Origin: Pinus tabuliformis
Lineage: Eukaryota > Streptophyta > Pinopsida > Pinales > Pinaceae
Reading direction: 5' to 3'
Length of the DNA stretch: 64,000 nt
Assembly (NCBI GenBank): GCA_031772625.1
Contig: CM062815.1
Span: 913,972,979-914,036,978, forward strand
This document shows positions 21,481-33,811 of this stretch, piece after piece. The first letter of the stretch is position 1. Every line of letters begins with the position of its first letter. The notes beneath the pieces are model-generated. The model did not search any database. It was not told the origin of the DNA and saw nothing but the letters and a program-made list of their open reading frames with translations. Position numbers and translations under genes: made by a program.

Positions 21481-21964
21481 TGCCCAACGAAAAACATAGA
21501 AAAAACGAGGGGCATTAAAACACAAATACCCTCTTTAAAAGGGGGCCACGCGCCAAGGGGAATACATAAGACATGGAAAGAAGGGACATTGGAAGTCCAA
21601 TCTTAAAATTTGATAACAAAGAAAAGCAAAGTTTACTCGACCTTTCTTTACTTTCCCAAATAAAAGTACTACATATCAAAGAACAAGGAAATAACATTTT
21701 AACTTAAATTTTTAATTGTTTAGATTGTTATACAAGTTTCCATAATTTATTTAGATAGATTTTATTAATATTTAGATAAATGATTTTATCAATTATATTA
21801 ATAGTAAATGTTATCTCATGTTATTAGTCTTTATTATGGCTTTTGTCCAATCATTTTATTTGTTTATATATAATAAAAGTATTTTTATTTTTTTAATTTT
21901 TTTTATATTATTATTTTTGTATTAAAAATTTGTTTTATAGCTTAGTATATGAGATATGTGTAGG
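21481..21964. other. AT-rich spacer
   Basis: No gene or recognised repeat; long A/T runs from about 21700 to 21930. Confidence 0.4.
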
Positions 21965-23829
21965 TGTAATGCAACACTCTATTTACCATTTTATTATTTA
22001 CCTTCACTGTGTAAGACTTGGTAAATTTTGGACTAAGTGAAAAGTCTAGTTAGAAACTTTAAATTATTAAAAGTTTTGATTTAATTTATGATTAAAGAAA
22101 TGTTATGACAAGTCTTGGAATTTATGGGAGAACACCCTAGAGGAAATTTTCAATTACCAAACAGTTAGAGACATCTTCTTCCTCTCTCCCTAGAGATAAA
22201 ACATCTCAGAGGGAAAAGAAGCCAAGGAAGGCTACAACAAAAGGCTGGAGGCATCTTGAAGAGAAGAGAGAAGGATCTAGAAACCTTAAACAGGGCGTTA
22301 ATGGAAGCATGACATTGTCAGCTTAGGTATTCCTTAGCTGGACTGGGAGCCAGTGGAATCCCTAAGATAGACTTATGAGTCTGAGAATTCTTGGTTGAAC
22401 TAGACAGCCTTAATGCCAAGATCTGACCCTTGTGGGGGCATTGTCTTTTAACTATTCTAGATATTGAAAAGGCTCAGGGGGAGAATTGGATGTAATTTCC
22501 ATCTCACTGGTTGGGAGGAGAGGTCTTCACCCAAATTGAATTCTCTGACATTTTTGACTAAATAAATAAGTGCAATTTCTTTGGTAACCTATAAGATTTT
22601 TGTAGACATTGTGTTTCCTCTGTGACTGATATGAAATAATAATTTTTCTCTGGAAATATTGTCATGATATAAATGAATGAATAGTGGCTTAATATTCATG
22701 ATATGTATTATTGAAAATATGGTTGACTATTGATAAGTATAAGGGTTGGTAATCATGAGTGTTTGATCCTAACTCTGTACTGTACGTGTATCAAAAACAA
22801 TAATTGGGTTCCCCGTACCATAAAGGTTTTTGTAAATATGTAAGCCTTTTGAATAGAAAGAAAGGTTGGTTTGCAATTGTAAGTACTGTAGGAATACGAT
22901 ACACTATAAATTTTGAATAATATTACTAAATTATAATGGGTTAAAGGCTAGGTAGACACGAAGGAAATTTTGTAGGAATCTAACTAGAATTTTTTTTATG
23001 ATAATATTGTATAGACGGGTTAGATCCAAATCTGTGAGTTGGAACTCGTGACCAGAACAATCCTTGTTCTGAAGTGTGTAGGAAACTGAGCCCAGTGGGT
23101 CAAGATAGGTCCTAGGAGGAGTTAGGTCCTGTCAGCCCTAGACTAAATGTATAAACCAACAAAATAATGAAGAAGGTAAATAATAAAATTAAAATTAGAT
23201 TGTAAGTATTTTTCTTTAAACCAAAGGGTAAAAGAATAATAAAGAACCAACACACAATCTTTATAGCAATATGAACATAAACTATAACCATCTATGCGTA
23301 GATATCTCCTTTGTATTAATGAGAATTATGTTCAAGATAATAGTGAAACTTTAACCACGAAAAAAAAAGTTCATAGAAATCCACGAATAAGGCCAAATAA
23401 ACTTACTGATACTAGAAAATCTCACAAATGGTTTGGTCCTAAGCTAGCCAGTGAAAATTGGAAAATTAGAATTGTTCTAGATCCATCAACCCAATTAAAA
23501 TCATTTAACCAGACCGACAATGGCGTTTCATGCGCTATGTATTAGGAAGCTGGATGAAAGAACAAATTCAAGCTTGGCATAAACTTATCTTTTTTGGAAC
23601 AATAGTTGAGTAAGGGTAAGAGAGTACACAGATACAATTACTTATTCACATCATGTAAACACAGCCATTGTAGAATTAAAACAGAATCATGGAATATACT
23701 ACCACATAATTGAAAATATATATTCATGCAATGCACTTTTGTTAATTATACAAATAGAAAACCTTGGAAGAGAATCCCCATGGTAAAGTGTTTATAAGTC
23801 GAAACCCTCATACAAGGGATGAGTGATTC

Positions 23830-24004
23830 AGCCCCAAGGGTTAGCTCAACTGGTCGAGTCCCCATTGTTAAGTACCTCACCAATCGAGAGGTCACAAGGT
23901 CAATTCTCCTCGATGCCCTTAGGGTTAGGCCTTGCTAGTCTAGCTGACGAGCTTTAAAAGATTCCCTTTGGGGTTGACCTGCCCAGATTTTTCCAAGGGG
24001 AAAA
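23830..24004 (+). mobile_element. tRNA-derived SINE
   Basis: A 175-bp element with a tRNA-like head. The A-box-like TTAGCTCAACTGGTCGAG lies at 23840-23857, and a B-box-like GGTCAATTCTCC lies about 50 bp downstream. It is followed by an unrelated body and a short A-rich tail. A perfect 16-bp duplication, aagggatgagtgattc, flanks it at 23814-23829 and 24005-24020, the signature of LINE-mediated integration. RNA polymerase III transcription is expected from the boxes. It sits inside the presumed LTR of S. Confidence 0.85.
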
Positions 24005-25266
24005 AAGGGATGAGTGATTCTGACTGTACATTGTAGCCTCTCTTGCACAAAATTTATCTATATTAAAAAAGGTATGATTAAGTTCATAGTGAAAGAATTT
24101 CATAAGCTTAAACCTACAAAATGATCTAAGACTCAGCTAAAAGGTCTCATTGGACCGTATTAAAAAAACATATAAACCCTCTCATAACAGTCAACAACAT
24201 ATAGCTGCATAAACCTCACTAACCTCGTATCTAGCTATGAAAGGGAATATACTGAGAACCTTTAAAAAGAGGCTAAGAAAATTAAAAACCTAGAACGCTG
24301 TGAAGAAAACCCTAATCCTGACTCCAATTCAACCATGATGTCAAACTCTATACCTGCAGACAAATAATTGAAGCTCACATTTAGAAGAAGGAAAACAAGA
24401 TTACTGTGTGCAAGACGAATATTAAGAAAAAGAACTTACAAAGGAGGAATAGTACCTGGGGTATCCCTTTCCTTTGATGGGATGTAGATATCCCCTCGAA
24501 ATCAAATTTAGTCATCATATGGCGTCCAAAATAACAAAACACATTATATACCTCATTCTTGATAAACAAAGGTCCTTGCAAACTATTGTTGGCATAAGTG
24601 TTATCCATCCTATTGAAACCCTTGCTTACATAAACACTGCCAAGAAATCAGAGGGGTTATAATGCAGATTTAAGAACTATCTCAATAAGATTAAGGGTTT
24701 TTAATAACACCATATCTATACAAGAGATGCAATCACATTCGTTGGAGAATCTGAATGATAAGGTTTCTAGGGAGTTACAGAGCTCTCCTCTTGTAACCAG
24801 CAAGAGAAAATGAGACAAAAAAGAAGTAGGGGCTTGAGTGAAAACTACCCTAACCGTTCCCAAAGAGTATGAATTGTTAGATAAAATATCCATAGATCAA
24901 CGGTACCAAGGATCCTCCTAAAACCTACCACATTCATTAATCAGGCCTCTTTGTATGATTGCTAGAGACTAGAGAGCCTTTGAGAAACATTTTAAGGTAG
25001 GTCGCCTCCCAATATTATAATATGACAACCAAAGATTAATCCAAACAATTATAGCGTAGTTCCCTTAGTGCTATTAATATTAGGTGGGTTCATCACTAAT
25101 GCATTCACACTTATAAGTTAGATTTACCACATTATAAGGAACATAAAGTGTATCCATGACTAGCTATGACTAGGTCAATTAATTTAGTTGTGTTTCAATT
25201 AATTCAAATGCTCTAAAAAAAATATAAATAAGTGATAGTGCAAGTCAAGAGCTAGAGACAATTATA

Positions 25267-25291
25267 TATGTGTGTGTGTGTGTGTGTGTGT
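25267..25291. repeat. (GT)n microsatellite
   Basis: About twelve TG repeats just upstream of the S LTR end. Confidence 0.9.
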
Positions 25292-25320
25292 TTTTGGTTG
25301 GTGGCTTTGCATGTTACAAG

Positions 25321-25332
25321 TGGTATTAGAGC
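25321..25332 (+). promoter_or_regulatory. Element S primer-binding site
   Basis: TGGTATTAGAGC, one mismatch from the initiator tRNA-Met complement TGGTATCAGAGC, starting two bases after the LTR end. Confidence 0.85.
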
Positions 25333-25412
25333 ACCACGGTTTCAACATTGTGTCTTTTTTGGGAAATTCAAAGAATAACAAATGTGTTAATGGTGTAGAG
25401 AGTGGAAGCAGG

Positions 25413-26600
25413 ATGAGGGGAGGAGCAGGAATCACACCACGAGTGAGACCAACTGTAGGAACTAGGCTTGTACCATTTCCGAAAGTTAATCTAGAAATGT
25501 GGGTTCAGTTGGGAGAAGACTCCCACAACACAAATGTTATGTTGCTAGAAATAGTTCAACAATTACGAGATGAAATGAGAAATTTGAGGGTTGACAATGA
25601 GAGATTGAGGCAAGAACAAGAAAGAATCATGAAGAAAAAAAACAAAGAGATCCAAATCCAAGTCCTGGTAACATAAATAGGACTAAAGAACACCGAAAAA
25701 TGGAAGGAAATCCAGAATATGAGGTGGGTCGAGATGATAATGAAGAAGGATCTAACAACGTTTTTGATGGAAAAAGGACCAAGAAACAAATAATTGAACT
25801 GCAAGGGGAATTCAAGAAGATTAAACCCCCGATGTTTGACGGTGAGGTAGAGGAAGTTGTTAAACCTTGGCTAATTATCATGAATAAATACTTTCAGATT
25901 TACGAGTATGATAAAAATTTAAAGCCCAGGTTGGAAATTTACCAGTTATAAGGTAAATCCACCCTATGGTGGGAAGAAATTAATATTGTTTAGGGAATCG
26001 ATGAGCAGGAAGTGACTTGGGAAAATTTTCAAAAATATTTCAATGGAAAATATTTAATAGAACAGTTCTATGATGAAAAAACAAAAGAGTTTCATGATTT
26101 GAAGTTAGGATAGTTGTCCATGGATGAATTTGTAACCAATTTTACCTCTTTACTGAGATATGTCCCCTACATTTGTGAAGAAAAAGCTAAGGTGTAGTGC
26201 TTCATCAATAATTTACTAGTGTTCATGAAGGAAAGGTTGGAATTTGACAATCCAAAAATGATTGATGAGGCCATTCAAAAGGCCCAAATATGTTATCAGC
26301 AAATGAAGCAAAAAAGGGAAAGTGGTAAGAGCTAGTCTAATAAGAAAGGATAGAAGAGTTTCCAAAATACTAGGAATGTAAAAGTTGCCAACACCAATAA
26401 TGTACACAAAGGTCAACAAAATATACATTCTAGGAAGAATCAATAAAAAATCAGATTGCAAAATGAAACTAGACAAGATGAAGTGTCAAGTGAACCAGAA
26501 CCTATTCAACCACAAAAACCTCACTTAAAGTGTTGGGGCTGTCAGGAGCCCCATTATTATAAAAAATTGTCCTCACCCCATCAGAACAAAACACGCTTTT
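25413..26600 (+). pseudogene. Element S gag, decayed
   Basis: A Ty3/gypsy gag begins about 80 bp after the PBS (MRGGAGITPRVRPTVGT at 25413). A coiled-coil stretch (VQQLRDEMRNLRVDNERL) and, after a frameshift, FKKIKPPMFDGEVEEVVKPW with KYFQIYEY (25800-25920) form the capsid start. Further capsid sequence runs on in broken frames to about 26330. A decayed zinc-knuckle region (CWGCQEPHYYKKLS-like) lies near 26530-26570. Multiple stops and shifts make it non-functional. Its layout matches the gag of element T, so both belong to the same broad lineage. Confidence 0.8.
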
Positions 26601-28158
26601 AATATTCAAGAAGCTTCTACAATTGGGGAAGTGGCGAGAAATATACCAAGGATTAATGTCTTGTTGGAAGATCATCATGTTGAATATCAACCTACGATGA
26701 TAGAACTTGAAGGTAAATTAGCTAACCATGTCATCTTTATTTTAATAGACCCAGGGAAAAGCCTGAGTTATATCAGTCCAAAAGTAGTTGAGTCATGTTG
26801 ATTGCAAGCCAGCAAATTTAAAAACCCTTGGTTAGTACAGCTAGCCATTAGGGCTAAAATAAGAGTAACTGCTAAAGTAGAGAATTGTCCTATTGAAATA
26901 GGAGGACATCAGATTAAGGTGAATTTAAATATGATAACTTTAGGATCCTATGATGCGTTAACTGGAATGGGATGGTTAGAGGGACATTGGTCCTTGGTAA
27001 TTTGTAATGAAAAACTATTCGTTTCCTTACTAAGGAGGGTGTTATACAATAACTTTAGGGAGTTAGAAGGCCTAATAAGTTACAACCTATCACAACCACC
27101 TAGTTAGGCAAATGCATTCGAAAAGATTGTCAAATATATGTTGTTCAAGTAGGATATACCAACTCTAAGGATAATATAACCACCTTGGAGAGCATACTAG
27201 TTATTCAAGAGTTTGCTAATGTATTTTCGAAGGAAATTCCAAGGCTGCCTCTTAAGAGGGATATTGACTTTACTATAGAATTAGTCCCAGAAGTGACCCT
27301 GGTGTCAAAAACTCCCTATCACATGAGCATACTTGAATTAACAGAACTTAAGATGAAGTTGAGCGAGTTAATTGAAAAGGGATACATCCGCCCAAGTGTG
27401 TCACCTTGGGGAGCCCCTATGTTGTTTGTGTGGGAGAAGGATTGCACTTTGCAATTATGTATTAACTATAGGAAACTAAATAAGATAACTAAAAAAAAAA
27501 ATTGTTGCCAAGAATTGACTATTTATTTGATTAGGTCAAGGGTGATACAATAATTTCTAAGATTCATTTACAGACAGACTACCACCAGATAAGAATAAAA
27601 GAGGAGGAAATTTATAAGACAATTTTTAGGAATTGATATGGTCATTACAAATTGTTGTCTTTCCATTTGGGATTACTAATGCCCCAACAACATTTATGAG
27701 TCTGATGAATGGTATTTTCCATCCTTACCTAGATAAATTTGTTCTGATTTTTATTGATGACATTCTTATTTATTAAATGAACTTAGAGGAACATAAGGAA
27801 CATCTATGAATAATGTTGCAGACTCTACGAGAACATCAACTATATTCTAAGTATAGTAAATGTGATTTTTATAAAGATCAAATACAATACTTGGGACATA
27901 TAATCTCATCAGAAGGGATAGTTGTAGAGCCTGAGAAAATTAAGACCATTATGGAATGGTCTGTACCCAAAAATGTTGTGTACATTCAGTCTTTCATGGG
28001 CCTAGCAGGATATTATCGCGATTTTATAGAGGGATTCTCTAGAATTGCCTATCCTATAACTTCTTTGCAGAAGAAAGGAAGAGACATCAAGTGGAAAATA
28101 GATTGACAAAAGAGTTTTGAACAACTAAAATATTTATTGACTACTGCCCTAGTGTTAA
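26601..28158 (+). pseudogene. Element S pol: protease, reverse transcriptase, RNase H start
   Basis: Decayed pol of the same element. A protease-like LIDPGKSLSYIS lies near 26743-26780 (Asp-Pro-Gly where Asp-Ser/Thr-Gly is usual). Reverse transcriptase begins near 27240 ([41 protein letters not shown]) and continues in other frames to IDDILIY near 27750-27774 and YLGHIISSEGI at 27889-27918. The connection and first part of RNase H (WKID, FEQLKYLLTTALVL) run up to 28158, where element Z is inserted. The rest of RNase H is found at 59077-59096 and 62318-62730. Confidence 0.85.
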
Positions 28159-29197
28159 TGTTACAGATCCATTTGGGCACATCAAATCCCAACATTTAGA
28201 TTAGTGTTTTAGGGCTCATCAAACCCTAATTTCAATTGCTTCATGCCCTAAACAAGTCACCCCTTTCAATGCCTCCTTCCCACACAGTTTCATGACTTTA
28301 AGACATCTAGAAATAGCCTCTAGAGGGACAAGCATAGGTAATCCCTTATGAAGGTGCACTGCAGAGCAGTTAAGTCCATTGCCAGGGTTCTCTGTAGAGA
28401 ACTTAGGCTTCCTTTCACCTACGCTGGGTGCGAATGAGCGAAATTCACATAGGGTTTGGGGAATATTCTTATCTTTTGGATTCATCTAGAAGTTTCCCTC
28501 ACTTATCAACTCCTATGAGCTCGAAAAGGGATGAGGAATGAGTTAAGGTGCATCCTATCCTCTCATCCATTCCTCCATGGAACTAATTCTAAGTATGGGA
28601 GGCCATTCAATGCCACCATTAATGACAAAACCTCCTTCATCTTGCTATAAATTGACCACTCATCTAAGTGATCAGGGGCTGGATTATGTTGAATTTTAAG
28701 GAGATAATGCTGCTATGAGATTTGGCTTTGAAGTAAGTATTGTGATGCTACAAGTTTGTCATGCTTTTGATGTGATGTGGATGGGATCCAAGCTGGAGGA
28801 ATGGCTTTGAATTAGACACCAATGGTTGTAATTCCTCCTTCTATCTAATAAAGTGTTTGAACCTTTTTCCCATATGTTTGTATTGTTTTATAATGCTTAT
28901 GTGTGTGAATTGTATCTAATTCCTTTCACTTATATTCAATAGATCATATGCTTTGATCGGTTTTTTGTCTTCTGTTGTGTTTACAAGGTACTTCTCAAGC
29001 AGTTTAAGTACGGGAAGGAGTGACAAAATCGATACAAAGGAGACGAGAGGAAAGTGGAACTACAGGTAGGCCTTCTATCTTCTCATCTTATCTATTTCTT
29101 ATAGGAAAAGTCTAAAACACTTTAAACTGTTGTTCTAGATACAACTACTTATCTAGGGAATTAGTATTTATCCGTAGATACTAAATTCTCCAAAACA
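28159..29197 (+). repeat. Z 5' LTR
   Basis: A 1039-bp LTR. It includes an island of short self-complementary motifs at 28350-28445 (gcactgcagagcag, ttctctgtagagaac). Confidence 0.93.
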
Positions 29198-29200
29198 AAT

Positions 29201-29218
29201 TGGTGACTCCACTAGAGA
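29201..29218 (+). promoter_or_regulatory. Z primer-binding site
   Basis: TGGTGACTCCACTAGAGA, a diverged form of the TGGCGACTCCGCTGGGGA seen in X. It likely pairs with a tRNA-Arg 3' end, as reported for Tat/Ogre-type elements; the tRNA identity is from memory of that group. Confidence 0.65.
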
Positions 29219-30237
29219 ACTATCACCTTTCCTAGTAGCTTATTCACCTCCTAATACATTCTTGTAGACCCTACTTGTGTTCATTGACTGTATTTCAGCT
29301 CTTTTGCATTGAATTTTGGTCAAAAATTGAGGTTAGATGACTCTTGAGTGGCCTCTCAGAAATCAGTGCAGGCTTGGTCAAGGGACAATGCTTTGCAAAG
29401 CACCCTTGAGTGAGAGACAATGCTCTGTAGCACAGTTAGGCCCTCTTTGACCTGCGCTGATCAACCTTAGGTCAATTTCCCACCTTTGGAAAGTGTTTTC
29501 GCCAACTTTTCTCTACTTGTTTGCTTGTTGATTGATTGAATGAATGTCATGTCTCAGAGAACAAATTTCTATCTCCTTGTCTAGCCCTACTTTGAATTGA
29601 TTGATTAATGTTTCTTAAATGTTTTCTTTGTCATTATCAGTCTATAGTCAAAGTTAGAATATAGTTGATTAATATTCATTTGAAAGAAAGTGTCGTAAAG
29701 TCTTCTTTTCCTTCAAAATAGAACTGTCGTAAAAGTATTCACTCTTATGAAAGATTGATTGATTGTATGTGCATGTTTTTTTTTGTTCATCATAACATTA
29801 AGGGATTCGAAAAGAAAAACTTGCATCGTTCATATTGTAGTTTGTGAATGCTTGAAAGGAATAAGTAGGGAAATTTCATTAGATGTGCTCTTTGCTCTTT
29901 GTCAAAAATCTGATTGCTCTATCCCTACTAGCTAAGGATTTTCATTGTTAAATTGAATGGAAAGAACGCTTATCATATTAGTTGCATTTTAGGAATTGCA
30001 AACATACATCATGTGGTGAACCTTGAAAGTAAAATTCTAAAGAAGATCAACTTAAAATTTATCCGAATTTACCTAATGGAGCATTGTCACCTAACGAAAA
30101 ACATTTAGTGGTTCTAGGCTAGAGACGTGTTCCGACATCGTAAAACAAAGAAGCTATCACTAACTTGTCTACAATAGATCGTGACTGTGATACCTCATTC
30201 CACGTACATGAGTATATCGTAGCTCGTCCATGTACCT
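29219..30237 (+). other. Z leader, left part
   Basis: Noncoding leader. An island near 29355-29460 carries tgctttgcaaagcacc, tgctctgtagcac and cctgcgctgatc. Near 30117-30150 is ctagagacgtgttccgacat, the start of a leader domain shared with X, Y and W. The domain is cut by insertion of W and resumes at 36394. Confidence 0.6.
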
Positions 30238-30641
30238 TGTTATGCTCTTAACCTGCAAAATGATACCCAATACAGAATATGCGAAGAAAAGATACCCAGA
30301 ACACAGAATAGCAATGATTTTATTATTCAGAGAGTAATGTTCACTTGCCTCTTCGAGGGGGCAACCTCCAATAGAGCAGAGCTCGATTACAAAATAAGAC
30401 ACCATAATCCTCGCAGGTAGTCTCTATCCTTTATATATGACTCATACATGCAATACCATGGGCCAATACCGTGGGTTTTATTAATACCATCTATCTAATA
30501 CTACGGCCCATTTGCAGCTAACTGTGGTCCCGTCATTAATTGCAGGTTAACCACTTACAAATATTAATATGGGCTTTATTGACTCTTGACTATGACGTGA
30601 TCCCATGACATAAATAAGGGGGTTAGGGTGGGACCCTAACA
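30238..30641 (-). repeat. W 3' LTR
   Basis: 404 bp, TGTTATGCTC...CCCTAACA, nearly identical to the 5' copy. It contains aataccatgggccaataccg, a motif also clustered in the V LTR. Confidence 0.93.
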
Positions 30642-30656
30642 TGCCCTCCCCCTTAA
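30642..30656 (-). promoter_or_regulatory. W polypurine tract
   Basis: The minus strand reads aagggggagggca immediately before the 3' LTR, the expected plus-strand DNA primer. Confidence 0.75.
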
Positions 30657-30670
30657 GACTAGCCTTGTCC

Positions 30671-32068
30671 TCAAGGCTGAAGCTGCGGAAACTGCTGAAG
30701 AATAGTGGCTGGTTCCCAAGTTGCATCTTCCAGAGAGGTGTCTTTCCATTTGACGAGGACTTCCTTAATCATGCGGCCACGCAGGTGTTTGTCTCTTGTG
30801 TCTAGAACCTGTTCGGGTTGAAGCCAGATTGACCCTTCTTCGTCCAATTCAGGTAGACTGGTTTGAACTCGGAAATTGTTCCCGATCACTTTCTTGAGGC
30901 ACGATACATGGAAAACTGGATGGTTTTTTGCAGTAGGTGGCAAAGCCAACCTATAAGCCACTTCTCCAATGCGTTGAAGTACTTGGTATGGTCCGTAGAA
31001 TTTTGGAGATAGCTTCTGACAACCCTTGTATTTGAGTGATGTTTGCTTATATGGTTGCAGCCTCAAAAAGACCTGATCCCCTTCTTGAAATTGACGCTCT
31101 AAGCGATGCTGGTCTACCTGTTGCTTCATGTGGTTCTGAGCTTGATGAAGATTCTCTCTAATATGGGCGAGCATGGTTGCGGTGTGTTGTAGGAGTTGAT
31201 CCACTGCTTGTACTTTGGAGCACCCCTTGAGATAAGAAGTAGGGGAAGGTGGAAGTTGACCATATACTGCTTCATAGGGAGTCATTTTGGTGGTGGCATG
31301 ATAGTTGGTGTTATACCACCATTCAGCGAGAGGTAACCACTATACCCAAAGGTGTTGCTTTTCTGAAGTGAAACACCTAAGGTAGGTTTCTAGACATTTT
31401 TTGACGGCTTCAGTTTGACCATCCGTTTGCGGATGATAGGAAGTACTGAGTTTTAGTTGAGTGCCTTGTATCCTGAAGAGTTCCTGCCAAAAATTACTCG
31501 TGAGGATCGGGTTGCGATCGGACACAATAGAAGTGGGCATGCCATGCAATTTGAAAATCTGATCCATGAAATATTGAGCGACCAAAGTTGCTGTAAATGG
31601 GTGGGGTAGGGCGCAGAAATGAGCATACTTCGATAGTCGGTCCACAACCACCATGATGACTGACTTGTTCCCGGACTTTGGAAGACCTACAATGAAATCC
31701 ATAGAAACTTCCGTCCAAATTGATGTCGGAATGGGCAATGGTTGTAATGTGCCTGGTGTGTTGATGGTTTCCCCTTTGTGGCATTGACAGACATCGCATT
31801 CTTCTACAAAAGTAAGGATGTCCTTTTTCATGCCTGTCCAAAAAAATGATCTTCTGGTGCGAGCATACGTCTTCTGAAAGCCCGAATGTCCTGCAATGGG
31901 CGATGAGTGCAATTCTGCCAAAATACGACCTTTGAGGGTGGATGTTGGGGATATTACGACTCTGTCCCTATAGCGAAGAATATCATCTGCCACGAGTAGT
32001 CCTTGGTGGAATTTGGATCTACCTGCAATTGAGAAATGAGTTGGGATAGCCCAGGGTGTGAAAACCAT
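30671..32068 (-). pseudogene. W integrase with chromodomain
   Basis: Minus-strand frame from 32068 to 30671 with a stop near 31338. It shows the HHCC zinc region (HSGFQKTYARTRR, CDVCQCHKGE), the catalytic core with MDFIVGLP, VSDRNPILTSNFW and YHPQTDGQTE (D, D, E), and a C-terminal region ending PVFHVSCLK. A chromodomain follows (PEQVLDTRDKHLRGR, VKWKDTSLEDATWEP). The enzyme would insert cDNA; chromodomains of this family direct integration to particular chromatin. The stop replaces a Trp codon. Confidence 0.92.
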
Positions 32069-32091
32069 TCCTTGCGAGCCTCTTCAATCCA

Positions 32092-33811
32092 TTATGAAAT
32101 GGGGAGGGAAATTGCTAGCAGAGTACTTTCTTCTTCAAATTGGCGAGATAATGCATCTGCTACACTATTGTCTTTCCCTTTCTTGTAAATGATCTCATAA
32201 TCATATCCCAGCATTTTGGCGAGCCATTTATTTTGTTGTGGGGAGGATAGGCGTTGCTCCAAAAAAATATTTAAGACTGTGATGATCTGTGCGGATTTGG
32301 AAACGTCGCCCCAATAAGTAAGGTCGCCAGGTCTCGATGGCATGTAAGATGGCCATCATTTCTTTTTCGTAGGTAGATTGGCCCAGTTTCCTCCCACTTA
32401 GTTGTTGGCTTGTGAAGGCCAAAGGTCGCCCTTCCTGCATTAAGACCACCCCAATACTGGTCCCCAAAGCATCACATTCAATGACAAAGGATTTGGTGAA
32501 GTCAGGTAGTGCTAAGACTGGAGTGGAACACATGGCGTTTTTGAGAGCGGTAAATGCCTGTTGTGCTTCCTCATTCTAGAAGAAGGAATTTTTCTTTAGG
32601 AGTTGAGTGAGGGGCTTCGCTATGCGGCCATAGTTGCAGAAAAATTTATGATAATAGCCTGTGATACCCAAAAATCCTCTCAAGCTCTTCAAAGTCTTAG
32701 GTTGAGGCCATTCTTGCATTGCCTAGATCTTTTTGGGGCCCACCTTGACACCTTCACACCCCACAATGTGGCCCAAATACTCAACTTCTTCCATGCCAAA
32801 CGAACATTTGGACATCTTGACAAATAATTTATGCTTGTGGAGTAGGTGTAAGAGTAGATCTACATGCTGAAGATGTGCAGCCCAAGTGCCACTATAGATG
32901 AGGATGTCATCGAAGAAGACAAGGGAAAATTTCCTGAGATATGGTTTGAGAATGTGATTCATAAGGCTCTGAAAAGTAGAGGGGGCATTACAAAGACCAA
33001 ATGGCATGACCAGGAACTCATAATGGCCTTCATGAGTTCGGAAAGCAGTCTTGGGAATGTCGACTTCCTTCATGCGAATTTGGTGGTAGCCTGAGTGAAG
33101 ATCCAGCTTAGTGAAGAATTGAGCCCCATTGAGTTCGTCCAGCAAATCGTCAACCACCGGAATGGGAAATTTATATTTGACTGTCAACTTATTGAGCGCC
33201 TTGAAGTCGGGACACATCCGCCACTCCCCATATTTCTTGAGTACCATGACTACTGGGGATGAATAAGGACTAATGCTAGGATGAATGACCCCTGCTTCCA
33301 AAAGTTCCTTGATGATTTTTTCTATTTCATTCTTTTGGGTGAACGGATATCTGTATGGCCGCAAATTTGGGGGTTGGGCCCTTGGAACCAAGGTGATGCT
33401 ATGATCATGTTCCCCTCGCGAGGGTGGAAGCTCATGAGGCTTGTCAAATACCGGCAGACGGTTATTTAAAATCTGTTGCATCTCAAGATGAATTGGCAAA
33501 GACTTGGTTTCGACGACTTGGATGGCATTAAATTGAGCTACCACTCCATGATTGCCCTTTTTTAACAATTTTTCCATCCGATGCGAGCTGATGATAGAGG
33601 GGGCTCCCGCCTGGAGTCCACGGAGGGTATGTGTGTAGTTGTTCTGCTTAAAACTCATATATAACTCCTGAAAATCCATTGTGATTGGCCCAAGAGTGCG
33701 GATCCATTCAACGCCAAGGACAATGTCGCAACCCCCCATGTGCATGGAAAACATGTGGGTTTTCAACTTAATCCCCCATGTGAAGTTTGAAATTTTCACA
33801 GCGGCCTTCAC
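32092..33811 (-). pseudogene. W reverse transcriptase and RNase H
   Basis: Reverse transcriptase occupies 33811-32723: YSSPVVMVLKKYGEWRMC, KLDLHSGYHQIRM, FLVMPFGLCNAPSTFQ and the catalytic FFDDILIYS. A stop at 32723 is followed in the same frame by RNase H at 32533-32228 (SFVIECDALGTSIGVVLMQ, QSTYEKEMMAIL). A frameshift leads into its end at 32343-32092 (YEIIYKKGKDNSVADALSR). All core motifs are present, so decay is limited to point lesions. Confidence 0.92.

Larger units (their letters stand above)
21965..25318 (+). repeat. Putative 5' LTR of element S
   Basis: The right edge is well placed: gcatgttaca at 25309-25318 ends in CA, and the PBS starts two bases later. The left edge is a guess at TGTAATGCAACACTC (21965), which resembles the TGTAACA start of Ty3/gypsy LTRs. 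The interval shows no coding sequence. It contains a SINE at 23830-24004 and a (GT)n tract at its right end. The LTR could be shorter. Confidence 0.45.

Noticed and set aside
23830-23920. A functional tRNA gene
   Set aside because: A and B boxes are present, but the sequence does not form a full cloverleaf and sits in a SINE with target duplication.
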